A stretch of 64,000 bases of DNA, taken from Pseudomonas fluorescens. Its GTDB lineage: Bacteria > Pseudomonadota > Gammaproteobacteria > Pseudomonadales > Pseudomonadaceae. Positions 25,375 to 33,778 of this stretch are shown piece after piece (positions within the stretch are counted from its first letter, which is position 1; each line of letters begins with the position of its first letter). Both the position numbers and the translations under genes were made by a program. The notes beneath the pieces are model-generated. The model worked only from the letters and a program-made list of their open reading frames with translations, did not search any database and had not been told where the DNA came from. The stretch covers positions 62,001 to 126,000 of the forward strand of contig NZ_JSAK01000001.1 of the NCBI RefSeq assembly GCF_000802965.1. Direction: 5' to 3'.

Positions 25375-26307
25375 GTGAACGCCACCCGGCGCAGCGCCGA
25401 CGGATTTGCCCTGCAAGTCATGCTGGGCTTATGCCTCATCTGGGGCGTCCAGCAGGTGATGATCAAATGGGCGGCGCCTGATATTGCGCCGGTCATGCAG
25501 GCCGCTGCACGGTCAGGCATGTCCGCGTTGCTTGTAGGATTGTTAATCTGCTGGAAGGGCGGTTGGGAACAGGTCGGTCATACCTGGCGCGGCGGTTTAT
25601 TGGCCGGCGCCTTGTTTGGACTGGAATTCTTCTTCATTTCCGAAGGCCTGCAACTGACCACCGCGGCGCATATGTCGGTGTTTCTCTATACCGCGCCGAT
25701 TTTCACCGCCCTGGGTGTGCATTGGTTGTTGCCGAGCGAGCGTTTGCGGCCGCTGCAATGGCTGGGGATTTTCCTCGCCTTTGTCGGTATCGCCATCGCG
25801 TTTGCCGGTGGAATGTCCTGGGACAACCTAGACCACCGCATGTTGATCGGCGATGCACTGGGCGTGCTGGCCGGCGCGTGCTGGGGCGCGACCACGGTGG
25901 TGGTGCGTGCCTCGCGACTGTCGGAAGCGCCGGTGACCCTGACCTTGTTCTATCAATTGATCGTCGGCTTCGTCGGCCTGCTGCTGATCGCGTTGCTGAG
26001 CGGTCAGATCACCCACGTCAGCCTGACGACTGTGGCGGTGGCCAGTGTGCTGTTTCAAGGCGTGGTGGTGTCGTTCTTCAGTTATCTGGTGTGGTTCTGG
26101 TTGTTGCGCCGTTATCTGGCGGCGAATCTGGCAGTTTTTTCATTCATGACGCCGTTGTTTGGCGTGACATTCGGCGTGGTCTTGCTGGGTGAAGAGCTAA
26201 GCCTCAATTTTGTCATTGGTGCGGTGCTGGTGCTGTTGGGCATAACGTTTGTCAGCGCGGAGCAGTGGGTGCGGCGGCGGTTGCGCAGGGCCCTTGGTCA
26301 ACAGTGA
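25375..26307 (+). CDS. EamA/DMT family transporter
   Basis: A 310-residue membrane protein with ten predicted helices in two EamA halves ('LGLCLIWGVQQVMIKWAAPD' at the start, 'GVTFGVVLLGEELSLNFVIG' near the end, a typical closing motif). The start is GTG with CGAGG eight bases before. It belongs to the drug/metabolite exporter superfamily; the substrate is unknown. It is preceded by a terminator, so it has its own promoter. Confidence 0.87.
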   Translation: MNATRRSADGFALQVMLGLCLIWGVQQVMIKWAAPDIAPVMQAAARSGMSALLVGLLICWKGGWEQVGHTWRGGLLAGALFGLEFFFISEGLQLTTAAHMSVFLYTAPIFTALGVHWLLPSERLRPLQWLGIFLAFVGIAIAFAGGMSWDNLDHRMLIGDALGVLAGACWGATTVVVRASRLSEAPVTLTLFYQLIVGFVGLLLIALLSGQITHVSLTTVAVASVLFQGVVVSFFSYLVWFWLLRRYLAANLAVFSFMTPLFGVTFGVVLLGEELSLNFVIGAVLVLLGITFVSAEQWVRRRLRRALGQQ

Positions 26308-26367
26308 CAGGACCCGGCCAAACGGGCTATCCGTCGGAGCAGACGCTGGCTTGAGCGATTGCATGAT

Positions 26368-26381
26368 TTGATGCCGGTCAA
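26368..26381 (+). promoter_or_regulatory. Anr/FNR-type box
   Basis: TTGAT-GCCG-GTCAA matches the Pseudomonas Anr (FNR) consensus TTGAT-N4-(A/G)TCAA in all ten informative positions. It lies 124 bp before the 42-aa ORF. A class II FNR promoter would start transcription about 41 bp downstream of its centre, near 26416, giving a ~90-nt leader. Confidence 0.75.
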
Positions 26382-26505
26382 TTGTGATCGATTCAGTAAC
26401 AGATCATTGCCACTTTGGACGAGCATTGCGCATGACTTCAGACTATTATCAGTGCGAAGGGGCTACAGAATTCCGGCCGCTCGGCACTACCCTGAAGGGG
26501 GCACC

Positions 26506-26634
26506 ATGAAAGAGAAAATTCAAAACTGGCTGCACGACCTGGGTGTCGCACTCGGTTTGATCGAACCGCCTCTGCAACCCGTGCCAATTCGCACTGACGA
26601 CGAACAACGCCGACGCCAGCAGCGTCGCCGATAA
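26506..26634 (+). CDS. 42-aa protein, PA1414-like (possible dual-function SicX-type RNA)
   Basis: An ATG with a strong GAAGGGGG site opens a 42-codon frame: an amphipathic helix 'KEKIQNWLHDLGVALGLIEP', then 'PLQPVPIRTDDEQ' and an Arg-rich end. I recall a near-identical family in Pseudomonas called PA1414. Gene order supports this: PA1415-like MBL hydrolase, PA1418/1419-like transporters, PA1420-1422-like gbu genes follow. In P. aeruginosa the PA1414 locus yields SicX, an Anr-controlled low-oxygen small RNA (from memory). The Anr box upstream fits the same control here. Whether the peptide, the RNA or both matter is open. Confidence 0.7.
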   Translation: MKEKIQNWLHDLGVALGLIEPPLQPVPIRTDDEQRRRQQRRR

Positions 26635-26685
26635 CGGCTGATGTAGGGAGTTGGCAAGCGGACTTGCTATGGCTAGGGAGCTTGC

Positions 26686-26820
26686 TGTGGCGAGGGAGCT
26701 TGCTCCCGCTGGGCCGCGAAGCGGCCCCAAACAGCCACGATTGAGTGTGTGTCAGACGTAATTCGATTGCAGTTTTTGCGACTGCTTCGCAGTCGAGCGG
26801 GAGCAAGCTCCCTCGCCACA
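26686..26820. repeat. REP-type repeat pair (family 1) with an extra partial arm
   Basis: GTGGCGAGGGAGCTTGCTCC and its exact inverse bound the element; inner palindromes 'CGCGAAGCGG' and 'GACTGCTTCGCAGTC' are clear. A degenerate copy of the left arm (TATGGCTAGGGAGCTTGC) precedes it at 26668-26686, a sign of local duplication. Confidence 0.88.
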
Positions 26821-26842
26821 AAGTGGGTGATTGCGATCAATT

Positions 26843-27094
26843 TCAGTGCCGACTAATTTCCAGCAAAAACCGGCTCAAGTCACTCGCCGTCCTGGCTGTC
26901 TTGAGCATTCGGTCTTCCTCGGCGGTGAATGCCGTCAAGCCGAACTCATCTTCCAGATGGAAGATCAGATCCTCGATATCCGCTTTATCCAATCCCAACT
27001 GCGCCAGGCTGGCGTTGTCGTCGAAGTCATCCTGACCCTCCAGCAGGCGGCTGATGAAGCGATGCACGGCGGCACGAGCGGCAGCTTTTTTCAT
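26843..27094 (-). CDS. Acyl-carrier-protein-like small protein lacking the acceptor serine
   Basis: An 83-residue acidic helical protein. The segment 'ASLAQLGLDKADIEDLIFHL' and 'EDEFGLTAFTAEED' align by eye with helix II of acyl carrier proteins (usual 'LGxDSLDxVELVxxLEExFG'), but the phosphopantetheine-bearing Ser is replaced: the site reads Asp-Lys-Ala. It could therefore be an ACP-fold protein with a non-carrier role. Starts at 27115 and 27172 are possible; 27094 has a GAAG-type site. It is 56 bp downstream of the MBL hydrolase stop on the same strand. Confidence 0.65.
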   Translation of the reverse strand: MKKAAARAAVHRFISRLLEGQDDFDDNASLAQLGLDKADIEDLIFHLEDEFGLTAFTAEEDRMLKTARTASDLSRFLLEISRH

Positions 27095-27150
27095 GATCGT
27101 TCTTCGAGAGGGCATTATTGTTGTTGGCCCTGGGATGAGTACAGCAGGCT

Positions 27151-27876
27151 TCAGCCGTGAGAGCGCTGCCACTCGTCAATCATGTTGCGCAAATGCTCCC
27201 CGGAAAAACTGCCGAAATGCCCGCCATGCACCGTGCGGATCGGCAAGTTGCGCAAGCGTTGCAGGCTGTGTGCGTAGTCGTCGAGGTTGGAGTGGTAGGC
27301 GTCTTCGATCAACGGCCCGTCATAGATGATGTCACCGCTGAAAAGCGTCTCGGTCGCCGCCTCGAACAGGCTGATGCCGCCCGGCGAATGGCCCGGTGTA
27401 TGCAGCACTTGCAGCACCCGATCGCCCAGATCCAGCACGTCGCCTTCTTCGATAAAACCGGTGGCAGGGGCGGCTTTGACCCGGTATTCGGCGTAGCACA
27501 ACGGACAGTCGGGGTGCGCTTCGAACATATCGTCACCGACAAACGCCCGACTCAAATCGTTCTCGCCGTCCGGGGCGGCAAGTATCTGCGCTTCGGCCGG
27601 ATGCACCAGGCGCTCGGCAAACTCATGATGCCCGGCAATATGGTCGAAATGGCAGTGGCTGGCCACCGCCACCAATGGCCGCTCGGTGATCCAGGGGAGT
27701 TGCTCGCGCAGACTGACCAGCCCCGAGCCGCTGTCCAGCAGCAGATCCTTGTCGCGCCCCTGAATGTGCCAAAGGTTGCAGCGATAAAAAGGACGGATGT
27801 ACGGCTCGTGAATCAGGCGGATGCCGTCGCTGAGGTGCTTCACCTCGAACCACTGATCGCGGCTGACGATTTTCAT
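27151..27876 (-). CDS. MBL-fold metallo-hydrolase
   Basis: A 241-residue metallo-beta-lactamase-fold hydrolase. The zinc motif is 'SHCHFDHIAGHHEF' (His-x-His-x-Asp-His), with further ligands 'HTPGHSPGGISL' and 'FSGDIIYDGP' (bridging Asp) and a late 'VHGGHFGSF'. This is a glyoxalase II/lactonase-type active site. The open frame runs to 27927, but the ATG at 27876 begins the fold and follows GGAG. Gene order places it as the PA1415-like member of this region. The substrate is unknown. Confidence 0.87.
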   Translation of the reverse strand: MKIVSRDQWFEVKHLSDGIRLIHEPYIRPFYRCNLWHIQGRDKDLLLDSGSGLVSLREQLPWITERPLVAVASHCHFDHIAGHHEFAERLVHPAEAQILAAPDGENDLSRAFVGDDMFEAHPDCPLCYAEYRVKAAPATGFIEEGDVLDLGDRVLQVLHTPGHSPGGISLFEAATETLFSGDIIYDGPLIEDAYHSNLDDYAHSLQRLRNLPIRTVHGGHFGSFSGEHLRNMIDEWQRSHG

Positions 27877-27892
27877 AAGCAGTTTTCTCCAG

Positions 27893-27931
27893 ACGAAAAA
27901 AAACGGGTGTGGCAACCGACGCCACACCCGT
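27893..27931 (-). terminator. Rho-independent terminator of the symporter gene
   Basis: On the minus strand ACGGGTGTGG and CCACACCCGT form a perfect 10-bp stem followed by eight T, about 30 bp after the symporter stop codon. Confidence 0.9.
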
Positions 27932-27961
27932 CGAAGAAAGCATCAAGTCGTTATGTTCAGC

Positions 27962-29341
27962 TTAGGCGGCGCTGGCCAGCGTTGCCGGGCGACGGGACAT
28001 CAGGCTGACCAACACGAAGCTCACCAGGCCTACGCCGAGGCTGTAGTAGATCGGGGTGTTGGCGTCCAGACCGTCCTTGAACATGAACAGCAGGGCGGTG
28101 GCGAAGCCCAGGCCCATGCTGGCGATGGCGCCGGCGGTGGTGGCGCGTTTCCAGAAGATCGCGCCGATCAGTGGGATCAACATGCCGCCGACCAGCAGGT
28201 TATAAGCCAGGGTCAGGGCGCTGATGACGTCGTTCACCACCAGGGCGATACCCAGTACCACGATTCCGGTCAGCATGGTGACCAGGCGGTTCAGCCCCAG
28301 GCTCGACTGTTTACCGCCACGCAGTTTCGGCAGCAGGTCTTCGGTCAGGGTGGTGGCAGCGGCGAGCAGGCCGGCGCTGGCGGTGGACATCATGGCGGCC
28401 AGAGCGGCAGCGATCACCAGGCCACGGATACCGTCCGGCAGGGACAGCTTCACGATGGCGGCGAAAGCGTTGTTGACGTTGTCCAGGTCCGGGATCAGCA
28501 CGTGAGCGGCCATGCCGATCAGGGCGCAGGCCAGGCCGTAGAGGATGCAGTAGATGCCCGCGGCGGTGCCAGCGACCTGAGCCACTTTGGCAGTCTTGAC
28601 GGTGAACACCCGTTGCCAGATGTCCTGGCCAATCAGGATGCCGAAGAAGTAGATCATGAAGTAGGTGATGATGGTGTCCCAACCGATGGTGGTGAAGCTG
28701 AAGCTCGCCGCCGGCAGTTTCAACACCAACTCATCCCAACCGCCGACGCGGTACAGGCAGATCGGCAACAGGATGAACATCAGGCCGACGGTCTTGATCA
28801 CGAACTGGACGATGTCGGTCAGGGTCAGCGACCACATGCCGCCGATCGCCGAATAGACCACCACCACGCCACCGCCGAGCACTACCGAAATCCAGAACGG
28901 CAGGCCGAACAGCACTTGCAGCACGGTGCCGATCGCCAGGATCGAGGTGACGCCGATCATCAGTGCATACGCCAGCATGATCACCGCGCTCGCGGAGCGG
29001 GCCATCGGGTTGTAGCGTTTTTCCAGCACCTGGGTAACGGTGTAGATCTTCAGTTTGAGCAGCGGTTTGGCGAGGAACAGGTTCAACGCCACGATCCCGC
29101 AACCGAGGGCCGCGCACAGCCAGAAACCGGAGATGCCATGCACGTAACCCAGACGCACGGTGCCAACGGTGGATGCGCCGCCGAGGACGGTGGCGGCCAT
29201 GGTGCCCATGTACAGGCTCGGACCGAGGTTACGACCGGCGACCAAAAAGTCTTCGTTGGTCTTGGCCTTGCGCATGCCGTAGTAGCCGAGTATCAGCATC
29301 GCGGCGGCGTAGATGAGTACGACGAATAAATCCAAAGCCAT
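27962..29341 (-). CDS. Sodium:solute symporter (SSS family)
   Basis: A 459-residue membrane protein with about 13 hydrophobic helices. SSS hallmarks are 'NEDFLVAGRNLG' after the first helix, 'GGASTVGTVRLGYVHG' in helix 2 and 'AALAAMMSTASAGLLAAATT' (Na+ site region) in helix 9. The ATG at 29341 is preceded by CGGAG. In P. aeruginosa the counterpart (PA1418, from memory) lies beside the guanidinobutyrase genes, so a guanidino compound or urea-like solute is a reasonable guess, not shown. Confidence 0.88.
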   Translation of the reverse strand: MALDLFVVLIYAAAMLILGYYGMRKAKTNEDFLVAGRNLGPSLYMGTMAATVLGGASTVGTVRLGYVHGISGFWLCAALGCGIVALNLFLAKPLLKLKIYTVTQVLEKRYNPMARSASAVIMLAYALMIGVTSILAIGTVLQVLFGLPFWISVVLGGGVVVVYSAIGGMWSLTLTDIVQFVIKTVGLMFILLPICLYRVGGWDELVLKLPAASFSFTTIGWDTIITYFMIYFFGILIGQDIWQRVFTVKTAKVAQVAGTAAGIYCILYGLACALIGMAAHVLIPDLDNVNNAFAAIVKLSLPDGIRGLVIAAALAAMMSTASAGLLAAATTLTEDLLPKLRGGKQSSLGLNRLVTMLTGIVVLGIALVVNDVISALTLAYNLLVGGMLIPLIGAIFWKRATTAGAIASMGLGFATALLFMFKDGLDANTPIYYSLGVGLVSFVLVSLMSRRPATLASAA

Positions 29342-29404
29342 GATGGCGTGTCTCCGATTGTCTTTTTTATGTGAGGCTGAATTGCATTGCTGTGAGGAGG
29401 CTTT

Positions 29405-29552
29405 TGTGGCGAGGGAGCTTGTCGGATCGCCGCACCGTCCCGCTAGGCTGCGAAGCAGACCCAGATCCTGCAACCGGATTTCTTCAGGAGAAACTCAATT
29501 GCCTGTTGTGCGACTGCTGCGCAGTCGAGCGGGAGCAAGCTCCCTCGCCACA
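29405..29552. repeat. REP-type repeat (family 1) with an interrupted left arm
   Basis: The right arm GGAGCAAGCTCCCTCGCCAC is complete, but the left arm GTGGCGAGGGAGCTTG is split from its TCCCGCT end by about 16 extra bases (TCGGATCGCCGCACCG). It sits between the two transporter genes. Confidence 0.8.
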
Positions 29553-29576
29553 GTGATTACCTCAGCACTTTGTTTA

Positions 29577-31088
29577 TCAGGCGACTGGTAGCATCGCCGG
29601 TTTAACGAGCGGGTCCGTGCTCTTGCTGCGTGAATCTTTCGGGCCGAACACCGCGTTCGCTTCCGGGAACATCTTGAGCAACACCAGATACACCACCGAG
29701 GCCAGGCCCAGGGTCACCGGCAGACTGACGTCGATACCGCCGGCCATTTCGCCCAGTGGTCCGACAAACTGCCCTGGCAGGTTCACGAAGCACAGGCCGA
29801 CAGCCGCGCTCGGGATCCAGGCGCCCATGCCACGCCAGTTCCAGCCGTGGGTGAACCAGTAGCGGCCACCTTTCTCGCCACGGGTGAACACTTGCAGGTC
29901 ATCCGGGCAGTAGAAGCCGCGACGCACCAGCAGGCCGATGATCATGATCACCATCCATGGCGTGGTGCAGGTGATGATCAGCACGGCGAAGGTCGACACG
30001 CTCTGCACCAGGTTCGCCGCGAAGCGACCGATGAAGATGAAGGCAATCGACATCACACCGATCAGCAGCGTGGCCTTGACCCGCGACAGCACCCGAGGAA
30101 ACACGCTGGACATGTCCAGCCCGGTGCCATACAGCGAGGTGGTGCCGGTGGACATGCCGCCGATCACCGCAATCAGGCATACCGGCAGGAAGAACCAGGT
30201 GGGCGAAACCGCCAGCAAGCCGCCGACATAGTTGTTGGCCGCGATGTAATCCGGAGCCTTGATCGCCACGATGGTCGCGGTGGCGAGGCCGAACAGGAAC
30301 GGAATCAGCGTCGCCAGTTGCGCGGCGATCACCGAGACCATGATCCGGCCCTTCGGCGTTTCACGCGGGATGTAGCGCGACCAGTCACCAAGGAACGCGC
30401 CGAAGGAAATCGGGTTGCTCATGGCTACCAATGCTGCGCCGATGAACGCCGCCCAGAAGCCGGCCTGACCCATGACCACGGTGCCGGCGTACTGGCTGTC
30501 GAACGCCGGGGCGAAAGCGAAGATGCCCAGCAGGAACAACAGGCTGGCCGCCCACACCGCGATGCGGTTGACCCACAACATGATACGGAAGCCGTAGATG
30601 CACACCGTCAGAACCAACAACGCGAACAGACCGTAGGCCAGGCCGAGGGTCAGGTCGGTTTCCGGCAGGTCGATCAGGCGTTTGGCGCCGCCCACCAGTG
30701 CGTCGCCCGAACTCCAGACGGAGAGCGAGAAGAACGCAATAGCGGTCAACAGCGACAGGAAAGAACCGACGATCCGCCCGTGCACGCCGAAGTGTGCGCC
30801 GGAAGACACGGCATTGTTGGTGCCGTTGATCGGGCCGAACAGGCCCATCGGCGCGAGGATCAGCGCACCGAGCACCACGCCCAGCACGATCGCCCAGACG
30901 CCTGCCTGAAAGGACAGGCCGAACAGTACCGGGAAGCTGCCGAGCACAGCGGTGGCAAAGGTATTGGCGCCGCCGAAGATCAAGCGAAACAGGTCGCTGG
31001 GCCGGGCGGTGCGCTCATTGTCCGGGATCTGTTCGACCCCGTTTGTTTCGATGCTGCTAAGGCTTTTTTCGTTGTTGTTGTTATTCAT
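29577..31088 (-). CDS. Cytosine/purine permease-family transporter (NCS1)
   Basis: A 503-residue membrane protein with about 12 helices, of the NCS1 nucleobase:cation symporter family (CodB/cytosine permease like). The N-terminal cytoplasmic part ends at 'RPSDLFRLIFGGANTFATAV'; family segments include 'GAHFGVHGRIVGSFLSLLTA' and 'GAFLGDWSRYIPRET'. Its place upstream of the symporter and downstream of the gbu genes matches PA1419 in P. aeruginosa, as I recall it, and suggests uptake of a nitrogen-rich small molecule. The substrate is unproven. Confidence 0.88.
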   Translation of the reverse strand: MNNNNNEKSLSSIETNGVEQIPDNERTARPSDLFRLIFGGANTFATAVLGSFPVLFGLSFQAGVWAIVLGVVLGALILAPMGLFGPINGTNNAVSSGAHFGVHGRIVGSFLSLLTAIAFFSLSVWSSGDALVGGAKRLIDLPETDLTLGLAYGLFALLVLTVCIYGFRIMLWVNRIAVWAASLLFLLGIFAFAPAFDSQYAGTVVMGQAGFWAAFIGAALVAMSNPISFGAFLGDWSRYIPRETPKGRIMVSVIAAQLATLIPFLFGLATATIVAIKAPDYIAANNYVGGLLAVSPTWFFLPVCLIAVIGGMSTGTTSLYGTGLDMSSVFPRVLSRVKATLLIGVMSIAFIFIGRFAANLVQSVSTFAVLIITCTTPWMVIMIIGLLVRRGFYCPDDLQVFTRGEKGGRYWFTHGWNWRGMGAWIPSAAVGLCFVNLPGQFVGPLGEMAGGIDVSLPVTLGLASVVYLVLLKMFPEANAVFGPKDSRSKSTDPLVKPAMLPVA

Positions 31089-31142
31089 GATCTGCTCCGA
31101 TCATAAAGGCGCGCTCATCGTGTGTGAGCGTCACCTGTTTGG

Positions 31143-31565
31143 CTAAGGGGGTGGCAGCCCTTCCGGCATTGCGGATAAATGTTCGTGGCAGGCCAGCCAT
31201 AGGCCTTGTTGTTCTTGGCCAGACGCTTGTTTCTTGAAAACAATCGTCTCGCGCTCCTGGCTGAAGTGTTGCTCCCCTTGCATGCGCAGCTCGGTGGCCA
31301 CGTCATGAATGAAAATCGCCACGTCACCCTGCAGGCTGACGAAAGCGTTGCTCGACGTGCACGCAAGCACCTCGAAGCCATCCTCGTCGCGCCAGTTGTC
31401 CCACAACGCCTGATAGGCATCGCGCGACAGCAGCGGCTGTTCGAGGGTGTGGAAGACGAAGCTGGCATCGGCGCTGAACGCGCCGAAGTAGGCTTCGCGA
31501 TCGTTACGGGCGAAGGCGGATACCAGGTCGGCAGCCGCTTTCAAAACCTGATCACGTTCGTTCAT
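31143..31565 (-). CDS. NTF2-like (SnoaL/DUF4440-type) protein
   Basis: A 140-residue protein with the NTF2-like cone fold typical of SnoaL/DUF4440 proteins: helix 'LVSAFARNDREAYFGAFSAD', then strands 'FVFHTLEQPLLSR', 'GFEVLACTSSNAFV' and 'GDVAIFIHDVATEL'. The ATG at 31565 follows GAGGATTG; the TTG at 31571 is less likely. It is 9 bp from the gbuA stop, so it is co-transcribed and may act on or sense a related guanidino substrate. It equals the PA1420 position in the syntenic cluster. Confidence 0.82.
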   Translation of the reverse strand: MNERDQVLKAAADLVSAFARNDREAYFGAFSADASFVFHTLEQPLLSRDAYQALWDNWRDEDGFEVLACTSSNAFVSLQGDVAIFIHDVATELRMQGEQHFSQERETIVFKKQASGQEQQGLWLACHEHLSAMPEGLPPP

Positions 31566-31574
31566 GACCAATCC

Positions 31575-32525
31575 TCAGCGATGGACCACGCCAGGCAGTA
31601 CGCAGAGCATTTCGTACAGCAGGTTGGCGGCCAGCAGCGAGGTGTTGCCGGTGGTGTCGTAAGCGGGCGAGACTTCTACCAGATCGCAACCGATCAGGTC
31701 GAGGCCTTGGCAGCCACGAACGATCTCGATTGCCTGAATGGTCGTCAGACCACCGATTTCCGGGGTGCCGGTGCCTGGAGCCCAAGCCGGGTCGATGCCG
31801 TCGATGTCGAAGCTCAGGTACACCGGACCACCGCCGACTTTCTCGCGAACTTCGGCCATCAGCGGCGTCAGGGATTTGTGCCAGCACTCTTCGGCCTGGA
31901 CCACACGGAAACCCTGGTTGCGGCTCCAGTTGAAGTCGTCAGCGGTGTAGCCCTGGGCGCGCAGACCGATTTGCACAACGCGGTCCGGGTCAATCAGGCC
32001 TTCTTCGACGGCGCGACGGAAAGTGGTGCCGTGGGCGATTTTCTCGCCGAACATGTGATCGTTCACATCGGCGTGGGCGTCGATGTGCACCAGGCCGACC
32101 TTGCCGTGCTTTTTATGGATGGCACGCAGGATCGGCAGGGTGATGGTGTGGTCGCCACCCAGGGTCAGCGGGATCACATCGTGTTCGAGGATGTTGTCGT
32201 AGGATTCTTCGATGATCCGCACGGCATCCAGCAGGTTGAAGGTGTTGATCGCCACGTCGCCGATGTCGGCAACCGACAGCGAGTCGAACGGTGCTGCGCC
32301 GGTGGCCATGTTGTAAGGGCGGATCATCACCGATTCGGCGCGGATGTCACGCGGTCCGAAGCGGGTGCCGGGGCGCAGCGAAGTACCGATGTCCAAAGGC
32401 ACGCCGACGAAAGCAGCGTCGAGGCCGGCAGCGGTAGGTACGTGGGGGAGTCGGAGCATGGTGGCGATGCCGCCGAAGCGCGGCATTTCGTTGCCGCCCA
32501 GTGGTTGGTGAAGAATCTTGTCCAC
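31575..32525 (-). CDS. gbuA: Guanidinobutyrase (ureohydrolase family; agmatinase-like)
   Basis: A 316-residue ureohydrolase with the dinuclear Mn site intact: 'GGDHTITLP', 'HIDAHADVND' and 'SFDIDGIDP'. Such enzymes release urea from guanidino compounds. The length and the divergent LysR gene next to it fit P. aeruginosa GbuA, which converts 4-guanidinobutyrate to 4-aminobutyrate and urea in arginine breakdown by the dehydrogenase route; agmatinase (SpeB) is the alternative. The start is GTG at 32525 after GAGG. It heads the operon with the NTF2-like gene. Confidence 0.85.
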   Translation of the reverse strand: MDKILHQPLGGNEMPRFGGIATMLRLPHVPTAAGLDAAFVGVPLDIGTSLRPGTRFGPRDIRAESVMIRPYNMATGAAPFDSLSVADIGDVAINTFNLLDAVRIIEESYDNILEHDVIPLTLGGDHTITLPILRAIHKKHGKVGLVHIDAHADVNDHMFGEKIAHGTTFRRAVEEGLIDPDRVVQIGLRAQGYTADDFNWSRNQGFRVVQAEECWHKSLTPLMAEVREKVGGGPVYLSFDIDGIDPAWAPGTGTPEIGGLTTIQAIEIVRGCQGLDLIGCDLVEVSPAYDTTGNTSLLAANLLYEMLCVLPGVVHR

Positions 32526-32713
32526 GGGTAGGGCCTCATCGTCGTTGTTTTATTTATTTTGGTTACGCCGTTCACGGAAGAGACGGGCACCACTGAGGGC
32601 CGATTCTGCGAAATGTAGTGACCGGGAAGAATCGCTACGGGCAAATACTTAGTTCAGATTTTTCTAAACTAATGTCGGATGGGCAGATAAACTTCTGTCT
32701 CTGCACAGAACCC

Positions 32714-32846
32714 CTGGCGAGGGAGCTTGCTCCCACTGGGCTGCGAAGCGGCCCCAAAACCATTCAATCCGGTTGCATCAGGCAGACCACATGAGACGGG
32801 TTGACGACTGCTGCGAAGCCGAGCGGGAGCAAGCTCCCTCGCCACA
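32714..32846. repeat. REP-type repeat pair (family 1) in the gbuA-gbuR gap
   Basis: TGGCGAGGGAGCTTGCTCC and the exact inverse GGAGCAAGCTCCCTCGCCA bound 130 bp lying inside the 355-bp divergent control region, ending 35 bp before the gbuR start. The rest of the gap (32526-32713) is AT-richer and must hold the gbuA promoter; no clear box is seen. Confidence 0.85.
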
Positions 32847-32880
32847 GAGCAGCATGTATTAGCTTGTATTCGGAGCCCCC

Positions 32881-33774
32881 ATGGCCAACGCTTTACCCGA
32901 CCTGAAACTATTGCGCATCTTCGTCAGCGTGGTGCGCCATCAGGGATTCGCCAATGCCCAGCAAGAGCTCAATCTCTCGACGTCGGCCATCAGCACTTAT
33001 ATGAGCCAGCTCGAAGCGGCGCTAGGCCTGGTGCTGTGTCATCGTGGTCGCGGCGGTTTCAGCCTGACCAGCAAAGGCGAGTTGTTCCATCAGGAAACCC
33101 TGCGTTTGTTGGGTGAGCTGGAAGGTTTCGAACAATACGCCGCCGCACTCAAGGGCGAGTTGCGCGGCACGTTGAATCTTGGGGTGATCGATTCCACCGT
33201 CAGCGACAAGGCTTTGCCGTTCGCCGAAGCCATCGGTGCCTACAGCCAGGAACACCCGGCGGTGCATTTGCATTTGTCGGTCATGAGCCCGTACGAGCTG
33301 CAACTGGGCGTGCAGGACAACCGTCTCGACCTGGCCATCGGCGCGTTTTCCACGCGCATGAGTGGTCTCGTGTACATGCCGCTCTACCGCGAACAACACT
33401 GGTTGTATTGCAGCACGCGGCATCCATTGTTCAACGAACGGCGCATTCCCGAGCAGGTCATTACCCAGCAACGCATGGTGGGGCGCGGCTACTGGAGCCA
33501 GGCCGAACTGGCGCGGCACGGCTTCAAGCACAGCGCCGCTACCGTGGAGAGTATGGAGGCACAGCTGATTCTGGTGCTGTCCGGCGCCTACATCGGTTAC
33601 CTGCCGGAGCATTACGCCCAGGCCTGGGCCGACAAGGGCGACTTGCGTGTGCTGCTACCGGCGACTTTCGGCTATCAGGCGCCATTCTCGATGATCGTGC
33701 GCCGTGGCCGCAGCCGCGAACCGTTGATCCAGACCTTCCGCGATCTGCTCAAAGCACAACTGAATCAGGCGTAA
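32881..33774 (+). CDS. gbuR: LysR family regulator, likely GbuR
   Basis: A 297-residue LysR regulator; the helix-turn-helix is in 'ANAQQELNLSTSAISTYMSQ' (residues ~22-42), followed by the two-lobe effector domain. GGAG precedes the ATG. It is divergent from the guanidinobutyrase gene, as GbuR is in P. aeruginosa, where it activates gbuA in response to 4-guanidinobutyrate (established there). The same role here is inferred from order. The DTW gene starts 4 bp after its stop. Confidence 0.85.
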   Translation: MANALPDLKLLRIFVSVVRHQGFANAQQELNLSTSAISTYMSQLEAALGLVLCHRGRGGFSLTSKGELFHQETLRLLGELEGFEQYAAALKGELRGTLNLGVIDSTVSDKALPFAEAIGAYSQEHPAVHLHLSVMSPYELQLGVQDNRLDLAIGAFSTRMSGLVYMPLYREQHWLYCSTRHPLFNERRIPEQVITQQRMVGRGYWSQAELARHGFKHSAATVESMEAQLILVLSGAYIGYLPEHYAQAWADKGDLRVLLPATFGYQAPFSMIVRRGRSREPLIQTFRDLLKAQLNQA

Positions 33775-33778
33775 AACG

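Noticed and set aside
27953..29329. A 458-codon plus frame opposite the sodium:solute symporter
   Set aside because: The product is low-complexity Gln/Ala/His/Asp, the antisense image of membrane helices; the minus frame is a clear symporter.
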